From Sulfitobacter sp. (GTDB taxonomy: Bacteria > Pseudomonadota > Alphaproteobacteria > Rhodobacterales > Rhodobacteraceae), in the NCBI GenBank assembly GCA_026421135.1, contig JAPKCR010000121.1, positions 1 to 6,760 of the forward strand: DNA of 6,760 nt. Reading direction: 5' to 3'. How positions within the stretch are numbered: the first letter of the stretch is position 1; every line of letters begins with the position of its first letter. Below the pieces are notes generated by a model, which saw nothing but the letters and a program-made list of their open reading frames with translations, searched no databases and was not told where the DNA came from. Below are positions 1-6,192 of the stretch, piece after piece. A program made the position numbers and the translations under genes.

Positions 1-1329
1 GATCTGGCAAAACGGATCGACTCGTTCAACCTTCCACTTGGTCGTTTAAAAACCGGTACTCCACCACGCTTAGATGGTCGTACAATTGATTGGACAAACC
101 TTGAGATGCAACCCGGAGATGACGAACCCGTCGTCTTCTCTTTCATGTCGAAAGGTGTCTCAGCAAAGCAGATATCGTGTGGCATCACACATACGAACGA
201 AAAAACCCATCAGATTATTCGAAAGAATCTTGAAAAATCTGCAATGTACGGTGGGCATATCGAGGGTATTGGGCCTCGCTACTGCCCATCCATTGAAGAT
301 AAGGTTGTTCGCTTTGCTGACAAAACTTCTCATCAGGTGTTTTTGGAACCAGAGGGTGTTGATGATCATACGATCTACCCAAATGGTATATCAACGTCTC
401 TCCCCGAGGACGTCCAGCTTGATTACGTTCGGTCAATGGCTGGGCTCGAAAGAGTTGAAATTCTTCAACCCGGCTATGCTATTGAATATGATTATGTTGA
501 TCCCAGGGCGTTGGATGCGACGCTGAAGGTCCGAACTGTTCCAGGGCTTTATCTAGCGGGGCAAATTAATGGCACTACCGGTTACGAAGAAGCCGCTGCA
601 CAGGGCTTAGTCGCGGGGTTAAATGCCGCTCTCGAAGCCCAAGGGAAGGATCCAGTCATATTTAGCCGCGCTGATTCATATATTGGTGTGATGATTGACG
701 ATCTAACCACGAGAGGGGTTACAGAGCCCTATCGAATGTTCACTTCGCGCGCTGAGTTTAGACTTTCGCTGCGGGCCGACAATGCTGACCAGCGGTTAAC
801 ACCCATTGGAATTAGCCTTGGTTGCATCTCGCAATCCAGAATGGATGTTTTTTTAGCTAAGATGAAGCGGATGACTCAAGCGTTGGACCTCCTTTCGAAA
901 AGCGAATGGTCGCCCAAGGAGATCGCAGAAGTAGGGATCAAGATCAATCAAGATGGCACAAAGCGCACGGGTTTTCAGCTGCTGGCGTTTCCGGATGTTG
1001 TCTTTGAGGACCTGATTGCATTGAACCCTGATCTTGCAAATGTCGAAGATGATATCCGTCGGCAAGTTGAAAGAGATGCTCTTTATGCGAATTATATTGC
1101 TCGCCAACAGCGAGATATTGATCTCCTAAAGAAAGACGAAGCTCATTCCATACCAACCGACTTTGATTATCAGCAAATCGACGGTCTATCAAACGAGCTG
1201 ACATCAAAGCTTGAAAAAACGGCACCTTCGAACCTCGCTCAGGCTGCGCGTATTGATGGCATGACACCGGCTGCGCTGACGCTTCTGCTGTCTCACCTCA
1301 AGCGCGGTAGCAGAAAGAAGTCAGCGTGA
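1..1329 (+). CDS. mnmG: tRNA uridine-5-carboxymethylaminomethyl modification enzyme MnmG (GidA), 5'-truncated by window edge
   Basis: MnmG is the FAD-dependent partner of MnmE. Together they install the (carboxymethyl)aminomethyl group on U34 of certain tRNAs, in the cytoplasm. The frame is open from base 1 and gives 442 residues to TGA at 1327. Visible family motifs are [10 protein letters not shown] (window residues 14-23), THTNEKTH (63-70), [13 protein letters not shown] (89-101) and, further on, [24 protein letters not shown] and a C-terminal [10 protein letters not shown]. The Cys of PRYCPS (residue 95) matches the conserved Cys277 of the E. coli enzyme. Cys60 sits before the THTNEKTH block as usual. 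By that alignment about 180 N-terminal residues, including the dinucleotide-binding glycine motif, lie left of the window, and the full protein would be about 625 residues, normal for the family. The end overlaps rsmG by 4 nt. Nothing suggests a defect. The first internal ATG (106) is not the real start, because conserved sequence continues upstream of it. Confidence 0.97.
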   Translation, partial: DLAKRIDSFNLPLGRLKTGTPPRLDGRTIDWTNLEMQPGDDEPVVFSFMSKGVSAKQISCGITHTNEKTHQIIRKNLEKSAMYGGHIEGIGPRYCPSIEDKVVRFADKTSHQVFLEPEGVDDHTIYPNGISTSLPEDVQLDYVRSMAGLERVEILQPGYAIEYDYVDPRALDATLKVRTVPGLYLAGQINGTTGYEEAAAQGLVAGLNAALEAQGKDPVIFSRADSYIGVMIDDLTTRGVTEPYRMFTSRAEFRLSLRADNADQRLTPIGISLGCISQSRMDVFLAKMKRMTQALDLLSKSEWSPKEIAEVGIKINQDGTKRTGFQLLAFPDVVFEDLIALNPDLANVEDDIRRQVERDALYANYIARQQRDIDLLKKDEAHSIPTDFDYQQIDGLSNELTSKLEKTAPSNLAQAARIDGMTPAALTLLLSHLKRGSRKKSA

Positions 1330-1934
1330 GCGGTTTTGATGAATTGCATGTTTCACGTGAAACATCTGATCTCCTCAAGCAATTCGTGCGACTTGTCGAG
1401 AAATGGACCGTTAAGATCAACCTGATCTCGAAGCCCAGCATCGCGCACATCTGGGAGCGTCATGTAAAAGATTCCTTACAGCTCTATCAGCACGCCCCGG
1501 AAGGCGATCACTGGGTAGATTTAGGCAGTGGGGGTGGATTCCCTGCAATTGTACTGGCCATTCTGTCAGCTCAGGACGGGCGGAAAACAAAATTTACGAT
1601 GATTGAAAGTGATCAGCGAAAATGCGTTTTTCTGCGCACGGCTTTGCGTGAGCTGGGCTTAGAAGGCGAAGTTTTAAATGAACGTATCGAGGCAGTACCG
1701 GGACTTGAAGCTGACGTCCTGTCGGCCAGGGCGCTTGCGGATTTGCCCTCGCTTTTACAATTTGCGAATTTACACCTTAAAAGAGGCGGGACTGCCCTTT
1801 TCCCTAAGGGTGAAAACTGGAAGACTGAGGATATCGATGCAAAATCTAGATGGCGCTATGGCTGTGATGTCATCCCAAGCCTAACTAATCCCTCTGCCGC
1901 AATACTAAGAATTAAGGATATTACCCATGTCTGA
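1326..1934 (+). CDS. rsmG: 16S rRNA (guanine-527-N7)-methyltransferase RsmG (GidB)
   Basis: RsmG is an S-adenosylmethionine-dependent methyltransferase that makes m7G527 in the 530 loop of 16S rRNA. In other bacteria its loss gives low-level streptomycin resistance. The protein has 202 residues, a usual length. It shows the N-terminal block around INLIS (31-35), the [11 protein letters not shown] segment (43-53), the SAM-binding loop [10 protein letters not shown] (64-73), acidic strand end IES (93-95), the SARAL motif (133-137) and FPKG (159-162). The start is GTG at 1326, overlapping the mnmG stop (GTGA). There is only a weak purine-rich stretch (GAAAGAAG, 1313-1320) ahead of it, so translational coupling to mnmG is likely. 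Residues 8-13 (HVSRET) are encoded by the parS palindrome. The stop lies 8 nt inside parA. The family assignment is secure; the exact start is slightly less certain because it is a GTG. Confidence 0.97.
   Translation: MSGFDELHVSRETSDLLKQFVRLVEKWTVKINLISKPSIAHIWERHVKDSLQLYQHAPEGDHWVDLGSGGGFPAIVLAILSAQDGRKTKFTMIESDQRKCVFLRTALRELGLEGEVLNERIEAVPGLEADVLSARALADLPSLLQFANLHLKRGGTALFPKGENWKTEDIDAKSRWRYGCDVIPSLTNPSAAILRIKDITHV
1348..1365. other. parS: parS centromere site (ParB-binding palindrome) inside rsmG
   Basis: The 16-bp core TGTTTCACGTGAAACA (1349-1364) is a perfect inverted repeat and extends one base each side to an 18-bp perfect palindrome. It matches the widely conserved chromosomal parS consensus that ParB recognises through its helix-turn-helix and where CTP-bound ParB clamps load. 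It lies in codons 8-13 of rsmG, about 560 bp before the parA start and 1.4 kb before parB. By eye I found no second copy in the window. The match is seen directly; the function follows from knowledge of ParABS systems and the adjacent parAB genes. Confidence 0.93.
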
Positions 1935-2727
1935 CCTCTCTCGCCCGGTAGGCCCCAAAATCATAGCAGTGGCGAACCAAAAAGGCGGTGTAGGGAAAAC
2001 AACAACCACTATAAATCTTGCAGCTGCTCTGGTTGAGCGCGATCAGCGAGTTTTGGTTGTTGATCTTGATCCTCAAGGAAATGCGTCGACTGGTTTAGGG
2101 ATCGATGTCGATGAACGTGAGTTCACAACATACGAATTGCTTCTCGAAGACATTTCTTTGGACAAAGTCATCTTGAAGACTGAAACGCCCGGCTTGCACA
2201 TTGTGCCAGCAACTGTCGATCTAAGTTCGGCTGACCTAGAGCTAATTTCTAATGAGAAACGAAGTTTCCTTTTACATGATGCGCTGCGTCAGACCCAGAT
2301 GGACAGCTATGCATTCGATTATATCTTAATTGATTGCCCGCCTTCGCTGAACCTACTGACTGTAAATGCGATGATCGCGGCGCATTCAGTCTTGGTGCCT
2401 CTGCAAAGTGAGTTCTTTGCGCTTGAGGGGTTATCCCAGCTTATGTTGACAATAAGGGAGGTCCGACAAAGCGGCAACAAAGACCTTCGGATTGAAGGGG
2501 TGGTTCTGACAATGTACGATCAGCGTAATAATTTGTCGCAGCAGGTTGAACAGGACGCGCGCGCGAACTTGGGTGAATTGGTCTATAAAACTGTTATTCC
2601 TCGCAACGTTCGCGTCAGCGAGGCACCCAGTTTCTCAATGCCAGTGTTAAGCTATGACAGCGGATCTAAGGGCGCGATGGCGTATCGGAATTTGGCGAAA
2701 GAGATTTTGGAAAACAGTGTAGTCTAG
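1927..2727 (+). CDS. parA: Chromosome-partitioning ATPase ParA (Soj family)
   Basis: ParA is a deviant-Walker ATPase that dimerises with ATP, binds the nucleoid non-specifically and forms the gradient along which ParB-parS complexes move. The protein has 266 residues and lacks the N-terminal helix-turn-helix domain of plasmid type Ia ParA, so it is the short chromosomal form. Visible motifs are the deviant Walker A KGGVGKTT (19-26, signature Lys19 and Lys24), the A' motif DLDPQGN (46-52), Walker B ILIDCPPS (133-140, Asp136) and a C-terminal block around IPRNVRVSEAPSFSMPV typical of Soj-like proteins. The ATG at 1927 has a good ribosome-binding site, AAGGA at 1914-1918 with an 8-nt spacer, lying inside the end of rsmG. 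The gene overlaps rsmG by 8 nt, and parB follows 10 nt after its stop. Gene order rsmG-parA-parB with parS nearby supports a role in origin segregation. Confidence 0.98.
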   Translation: MSDLSRPVGPKIIAVANQKGGVGKTTTTINLAAALVERDQRVLVVDLDPQGNASTGLGIDVDEREFTTYELLLEDISLDKVILKTETPGLHIVPATVDLSSADLELISNEKRSFLLHDALRQTQMDSYAFDYILIDCPPSLNLLTVNAMIAAHSVLVPLQSEFFALEGLSQLMLTIREVRQSGNKDLRIEGVVLTMYDQRNNLSQQVEQDARANLGELVYKTVIPRNVRVSEAPSFSMPVLSYDSGSKGAMAYRNLAKEILENSVV

Positions 2728-2737
2728 GGGCGGATAG

Positions 2738-3625
2738 ATGGCAGATAGAGAAAAACGGCGTGGACTGGGGCGTGGGCTGTCGGCTTTGATGGCTGATGTG
2801 GCAGAGACCCAAACTGTTGCAACTGAAGGCACAGCTGAGCGATTTGTTCCAATAGAACAAATATCGCCCAACCCCGAGCAGCCAAGAAAGCGTTTTGATC
2901 CTGAAGATTTGAACGATCTGGCGAACTCGATTAAAGAAAAGGGTGTAATCCAGCCTCTTATCGTGCGCCGCAGAGTGGACGGAACTTTTGAGATCGTCGC
3001 TGGCGAACGTCGCTGGCGTGCTTCTCAGATGGCTAAGCTGCATGAGCTTCCGGTTATTGTGCGTGAATTCACTGATGTCGAAGTTCTTGAAGTCGCGATC
3101 ATTGAGAATATTCAACGCGCGGATCTTAATTCAATTGAAGAGGCTGCTGGCTATCGCCAGTTAATGGATCGATTTGGCCACACGCAAGAGAAGATGGCTG
3201 AGGCCCTCGGGAAGAGCCGGAGCCACATTGCGAACCTGCTAAGACTTTTGAACTTGCCTGACAGCGTCTTGGAGATGGTTCGGGGCGGGGAACTTACCGC
3301 TGGCCATGCGCGAGCCCTCGTGCCTGCTGATGATCCAGTAAAGTTAGCAAAGCAGATTATCGCGGGTGGTTTATCTGTTCGTGCAGCTGAAGCGTTGGTC
3401 AAGAAAAGCCAAGCTGGTGACCAAGACCGAAGCGAGAAGAAGACGTCAGGGGTCAATTCCGAGAAAGACGCGGATACCCGCGCACTTGAGGGAGATCTTT
3501 CAGCCAGCTTGGGTATGAAAGTGACCTTGAATCATAAGCCAGGGCAAGAATCGGGTCAGATGGTTTTGAGCTACAAGAACATGGACGAGTTGGACGAGCT
3601 TTGCCGGCTATTGTCGGTAAGTTAG
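2738..3625 (+). CDS. parB: Chromosome-partitioning protein ParB (CTP-dependent parS-binding clamp)
   Basis: ParB loads at parS, binds and hydrolyses CTP, slides onto neighbouring DNA as a clamp, stimulates ParA and recruits the SMC complex. The 295-residue protein has all expected parts. These are the N-terminal ParA-contacting region with RGLGRGLSAL (8-17), the CTP-binding motifs around NPEQPRKRF (45-53), GERRWRAS (89-96) and ENIQRADLN (123-131), and a helix-turn-helix around residues 149-170 (TQEKMAEALGKSRSHIANLL). A charged linker runs from about 218 to 245, and the C-terminal dimerisation domain ends in MDELDELCRLLS. The start ATG follows AGGGG at 2726-2730, which overlaps the parA stop, with a 7-nt spacer. 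The stop TAG (3623-3625) overlaps the convergent hemW stop. The target site is present in rsmG upstream, so the three components of ParABS are together. Confidence 0.98.
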   Translation: MADREKRRGLGRGLSALMADVAETQTVATEGTAERFVPIEQISPNPEQPRKRFDPEDLNDLANSIKEKGVIQPLIVRRRVDGTFEIVAGERRWRASQMAKLHELPVIVREFTDVEVLEVAIIENIQRADLNSIEEAAGYRQLMDRFGHTQEKMAEALGKSRSHIANLLRLLNLPDSVLEMVRGGELTAGHARALVPADDPVKLAKQIIAGGLSVRAAEALVKKSQAGDQDRSEKKTSGVNSEKDADTRALEGDLSASLGMKVTLNHKPGQESGQMVLSYKNMDELDELCRLLSVS

Positions 3626-3634
3626 TCGGCTAAC
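3621..3634. repeat. Small inverted repeat spanning the convergent parB and hemW stop codons
   Basis: GTTAG (3621-3625) and CTAAC (3630-3634) are complementary around a 4-nt loop, giving a 5-bp stem in transcripts of either strand. It covers the parB stop TAG and the hemW stop TAA. The stem is short and AT-rich with no adjacent T-tract, so it is not a convincing intrinsic terminator. A second tiny one, GCTA-GAA-TAGC, lies at 3641-3651. No better terminator is visible between the operons. Confidence 0.3.
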
Positions 3635-4779
3635 AATTCAGCTAGAATAGCATTTAGAACCATGAAACCCTGATCTGACACTTTCAGCTGATCGCGCTCC
3701 AAATTGATCATCCCTATGTCCTGCATCTGGATGATCTTTTTTTGTGACAGGGGTTTTCCAGAGAGGACGGAGTATCTCTTTAGGTCGACTCCTTCTTTCA
3801 GTCGCAGCCCCATCATTAGAAATTCGCTCGCTTGATCCTCAGCGGAAAGAATCTCTCGAGGTTTCTCTGTGGATTCTGTGACCACTGCATCCAACCATCG
3901 CTGTGGATTGCTGAAACATTCTGTCGCGCAGCGTTGTCCGTTTTGTGACAATCGCCCATGGGCGCCAGGGCCGATCCCAAGATAGTCGCCATAGCGCCAA
4001 TAGATTAAGTTGTGACGCGATTGGGCACCGTCCCGCGCATGGTTTGAAACTTCATAAGAGGGCATTCCCATCTTGTTGCAGATTTCCTGAGTGGCCGCAT
4101 ACATGTCTGCCCCAAGATCGTCATCGGGCAGCCCGCGCAACTTGCCGATGGCGTACCGATCACCAAATGCTGTGCCTTTTTCAATAGTAAGCTGATAGAG
4201 AGAAATATGGTCTATCGCCAGCGATAGGGCCTGTTCAAGTTCTGCCTCCCAATCCGGCAGCGTTTGATTTTGCCTGCCATAGATCAGGTCAAAGCTGACA
4301 CGGTCAAAGCTGGAACGCGCAATATCAAAGGCAGCTAAGGCCTCGGCCGTGTCGTGGATGCGGCCAAGTTTTTTTAAATCGGCATCGTTTAACGCCTGAA
4401 TGCCCATAGAAACCCGATTGACGCCGGCGTCTCGAAATCCTTTGAATCTACCGGCCTCGACTGAACCCGGATTAGCTTCGAGGGTGATTTCCAAGTCGTT
4501 CGCGACGGGCCAGAGCCGATAGATCGTGGCAATTATATCTGCGACAATCTCGGGGTCCATTAAGCTTGGAGTTCCGCCTCCAAAAAATACGGCGTTGAGA
4601 ACTCGACCTTTGGTTTCAGCGGCTCCACGCTCAAGTTCCATTAGGTAAGCATCACGCCACGCGCGTTGATCAATTTTGCGACTAACATGGCTGTTAAAGT
4701 CACAATAGGGGCATTTCGCCTCGCAAAAAGGCCAATGGATGTAGAGGCCGAAACCGCCCTGGCGCCAATCTTCAGTCAA
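3622..4779 (-). CDS. hemW: Radical SAM heme chaperone HemW (HemN-like, formerly annotated as oxygen-independent coproporphyrinogen oxidase)
   Basis: HemW-type proteins bind a 4Fe-4S cluster and heme and are thought to deliver heme to target proteins. They are often misnamed coproporphyrinogen III oxidase. The 385-residue protein shows the cluster motif CEAKCPYCDF (Cys19, Cys23, Cys26), FFGGGTPS (65-72), EANPGS (101-106), NRVSMGIQAL (121-130), LGRIHD (138-143), DLIYGRQNQT (164-173), YEVSNHA (242-248) and YLGIGPGAHGR (266-276). CPYCDFNSH after the cluster and the length below 400 favour HemW over true HemN, which is longer and carries an extra Cys after the triad. The start is TTG at 4779-4777. 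An in-frame stop at 4794-4792 excludes a longer protein with a better start, and residues MTEDW lead directly into the conserved GFGLYIHWPFC. I see no Shine-Dalgarno sequence. The start overlaps the rdgB end by 8 nt, suggesting coupled translation. The 3' end overlaps parB on the other strand by 4 nt. Confidence 0.94.
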   Translation of the reverse strand: MTEDWRQGGFGLYIHWPFCEAKCPYCDFNSHVSRKIDQRAWRDAYLMELERGAAETKGRVLNAVFFGGGTPSLMDPEIVADIIATIYRLWPVANDLEITLEANPGSVEAGRFKGFRDAGVNRVSMGIQALNDADLKKLGRIHDTAEALAAFDIARSSFDRVSFDLIYGRQNQTLPDWEAELEQALSLAIDHISLYQLTIEKGTAFGDRYAIGKLRGLPDDDLGADMYAATQEICNKMGMPSYEVSNHARDGAQSRHNLIYWRYGDYLGIGPGAHGRLSQNGQRCATECFSNPQRWLDAVVTESTEKPREILSAEDQASEFLMMGLRLKEGVDLKRYSVLSGKPLSQKKIIQMQDIGMINLERDQLKVSDQGFMVLNAILAELLAD

Positions 4780-5383
4780 AGCAGGCCGACGTCAGTTTGG
4801 CAAAAGCATCTGCGCGATGGCTGATCTTATTTTTTTCATCATGCGTCATCTCCCCAAAGGTCTGCTCGTAGCCATCAGGCTGAAATATAGGATCATATCC
4901 ATGCCCAATGTCGCCCCGCATGGGCCAAACCAGTGAACCATCAACGCGCCCTTCAAAAACTTCCTCGTGACCATCAGGCCATGCAAGCACCAACGTTGCG
5001 CAGAAACGGGCGCGCCGCGGATGAGGAGCGTTCTTTTCTTCGAGCAAGTTATGGGTTTTTGTCATCGCCATAACAAAATCACGTCCATTCGGTGTTTCCG
5101 ACCAATCAGCGGTATAGACGCCGGGCGCTCCATCAAGTGCTTCGACTTCAATCCCTGAATCATCCGCTAGGGCAGGCAAGCCAGTGGCTTTTACCGCTGC
5201 GACGGCCTTTATCCGTGCATTGCCAATAAAATTGTCTTCAGTCTCTTCAGGTTCTGCAAGCTCCATTTCAGCAGCACCCACAACGCGCACGCCAAAGGGG
5301 GCGAATAGTTCGGCCATTTCTTCAAGCTTACCTGCGTTATGGGTGGCGATTAGAATTTGATCACCTGTAAACTTGCGTGTCAT
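4772..5383 (-). CDS. rdgB: dITP/XTP pyrophosphatase RdgB (HAM1 family)
   Basis: This enzyme hydrolyses dITP, ITP and XTP to monophosphate and pyrophosphate, keeping deaminated purines out of DNA and RNA. The 203-residue protein is of normal length. It carries the N-terminal nucleotide-binding motif ATHNAGK (13-19), [14 protein letters not shown] (47-60), the metal and catalytic region [12 protein letters not shown] (72-83), APGVYTADW (86-94), the base-recognition segment GHGYDPIF (160-167) and SHR (188-190) near the C terminus. The ATG at 5383 overlaps the rph stop (ATGA). A purine-rich site AGAAGG at 5399-5394 lies 10 nt ahead of it inside rph. The stop lies 8 nt inside the next gene, hemW. 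Pairing of rdgB with rph is common in bacteria and both concern nucleotide and RNA quality. Confidence 0.97.
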   Translation of the reverse strand: MTRKFTGDQILIATHNAGKLEEMAELFAPFGVRVVGAAEMELAEPEETEDNFIGNARIKAVAAVKATGLPALADDSGIEVEALDGAPGVYTADWSETPNGRDFVMAMTKTHNLLEEKNAPHPRRARFCATLVLAWPDGHEEVFEGRVDGSLVWPMRGDIGHGYDPIFQPDGYEQTFGEMTHDEKNKISHRADAFAKLTSACFD

Positions 5384-6093
5384 GCAGTGGCGGCCTTCTG
5401 AATTTCCACTAGTTCAGATACGCCCTTTTCTGCGAGGTCCATGAGTTGGTTCATCTGATCGCGAGAATAAGTGGACCCTTCAGCGCTCATCTGGACTTCG
5501 ATCAAACGGCCTGAACCAGTCATGATAAAGTTTCCGTCGACCCCAGCTTCTGAATCCTCGGGATAATCTAGGTCCAGCAATGCCTGACCCGCGTATACAC
5601 CGCAGCTGATTGCAGCGACCGGATCCGCCAATGGATCGCTTACTACATCTCCAGCTTTCATTAACTTGTTCACAGCCAGCTTTAACGCGATCCACCCGCC
5701 TGTAATCGAAGCGCACCGGGTTCCGCCATCCGCCTGCAGTACATCGCAGTCGATGGTGATTTGACGTTCGCCCAAAGCGCTGCGGTCAACGCCGGCGCGC
5801 AAGGCGCGGCCGATCAGGCGCTGAATTTCAACTGTACGGCCGCCCTGCTTGCCCATTGCGGCCTCGCGGCGCATTCGGGTATTCGTTGCGCGGGGGAGCA
5901 TTCCGTATTCTGCAGTGACCCATCCCAGGCCCGATCCTTTGATAAACGGGGGTACGCGATCTTCGATCGTCGCGGTGCAAAGTACATGAGTATGACCCAT
6001 CTTGATAAGGGCAGAGCCTTCGGCGTGTTTAGTAAAGCCTGTCTCGACAGATACGGCACGCATTTCGTCAAGTTTCCGACCAGAGGGACGCAT
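5380..6093 (-). CDS. rph: Ribonuclease PH (tRNA nucleotidyltransferase)
   Basis: RNase PH is a phosphate-dependent 3'-5' exoribonuclease that trims the last nucleotides beyond the CCA end of tRNA precursors and works as a hexameric ring. The 237-residue protein is full length. It shows MRPSGR at the start, [11 protein letters not shown] (20-30), [13 protein letters not shown] (58-70), [19 protein letters not shown] (81-99), [12 protein letters not shown] (115-126), the ASITG that follows, and EDSEAGVD (179-186). Arg86 and Arg126 (phosphate binding in the family) and the acidic Asp180 and Asp186 are all present, so it should be active. The ATG at 6093-6091 is preceded by AAGGA at 6105-6101 with a 7-nt spacer, a strong ribosome-binding site. 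It is the first gene of the leftward operon rph-rdgB-hemW and overlaps rdgB by 4 nt. Confidence 0.98.
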   Translation of the reverse strand: MRPSGRKLDEMRAVSVETGFTKHAEGSALIKMGHTHVLCTATIEDRVPPFIKGSGLGWVTAEYGMLPRATNTRMRREAAMGKQGGRTVEIQRLIGRALRAGVDRSALGERQITIDCDVLQADGGTRCASITGGWIALKLAVNKLMKAGDVVSDPLADPVAAISCGVYAGQALLDLDYPEDSEAGVDGNFIMTGSGRLIEVQMSAEGSTYSRDQMNQLMDLAEKGVSELVEIQKAATA

Positions 6094-6192
6094 AAGATAA
6101 TCCTTTTTGATTTACATTGGGGATAACTCTGCACGCCATCTTGATGCAACCCCGATTGACGTTTGCAGTCGGAGCACCTTTATTAGGGCATC
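6094..6192. promoter_or_regulatory. Divergent rph / hrcA intergenic region (99 bp)
   Basis: This is the only gap in the window longer than 10 bp and must hold the start signals of both flanking genes. On the minus strand it contains the rph ribosome-binding site (6101-6105); I found no rph promoter close to consensus. On the plus strand it contains the candidate hrcA promoter. I see no CIRCE element (TTAGCACTC-N9-GAGTGCTAA), no spaced sigma-32 pair and no transcription terminator. Confidence 0.6.
6156..6184 (+). promoter_or_regulatory. Candidate sigma-70 promoter for hrcA
   Basis: TTGACG at 6156-6161 matches the alphaproteobacterial housekeeping -35 box well. Seventeen bases on, TTTATT (6179-6184) matches the -10 box in four of six positions; TATTAG at 6181-6186 with a 19-bp spacer is an alternative. 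Transcription would then begin about at 6191-6193, at the hrcA start codon itself, implying a very short or absent leader. This is inferred from sequence only. Confidence 0.4.

Noticed and set aside
74..526. A 150-codon open frame on the plus strand in another frame of mnmG.
   Set aside because: It is a shadow of the conserved MnmG frame, which is open and well matched throughout this stretch.
2666..3115. A 149-codon open frame on the minus strand opposite the parA end and parB start.
   Set aside because: It crosses the junction of two clear genes and its translation has no recognisable domain.
3622..4779. Calling this gene hemN (oxygen-independent coproporphyrinogen III oxidase).
   Set aside because: The protein is short, has CPYCDFNSH after the cluster cysteines and lacks the extra cysteine and N-terminal extension of true HemN, so HemW is the better name.
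6107..6120. Possible FNR-type box, TTGAT-N4-ATTGG, upstream of rph.
   Set aside because: Only the first half matches the TTGAT-N4-ATCAA consensus, and the downstream genes give no reason to expect oxygen control at this position.
5761..6126. A 121-codon open frame on the plus strand opposite rph.
   Set aside because: It is antisense to the most conserved part of RNase PH. Long antisense frames are expected in GC-rich coding sequence such as this stretch.
6118..6126. DnaA-box-like sequence (minus strand TTATCCCCA) in the rph/hrcA gap.
   Set aside because: It has one mismatch to TTATCCACA, at a normally conserved position, and is isolated. No cluster of boxes or AT-rich unwinding region accompanies it, so an origin cannot be claimed.
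6140..6157. CTTGAT followed by CCCCGATT, resembling the two halves of a sigma-32 heat-shock promoter ahead of hrcA.
   Set aside because: The halves are only about 4 bp apart, whereas sigma-32 promoters need roughly 13-17 bp between them.
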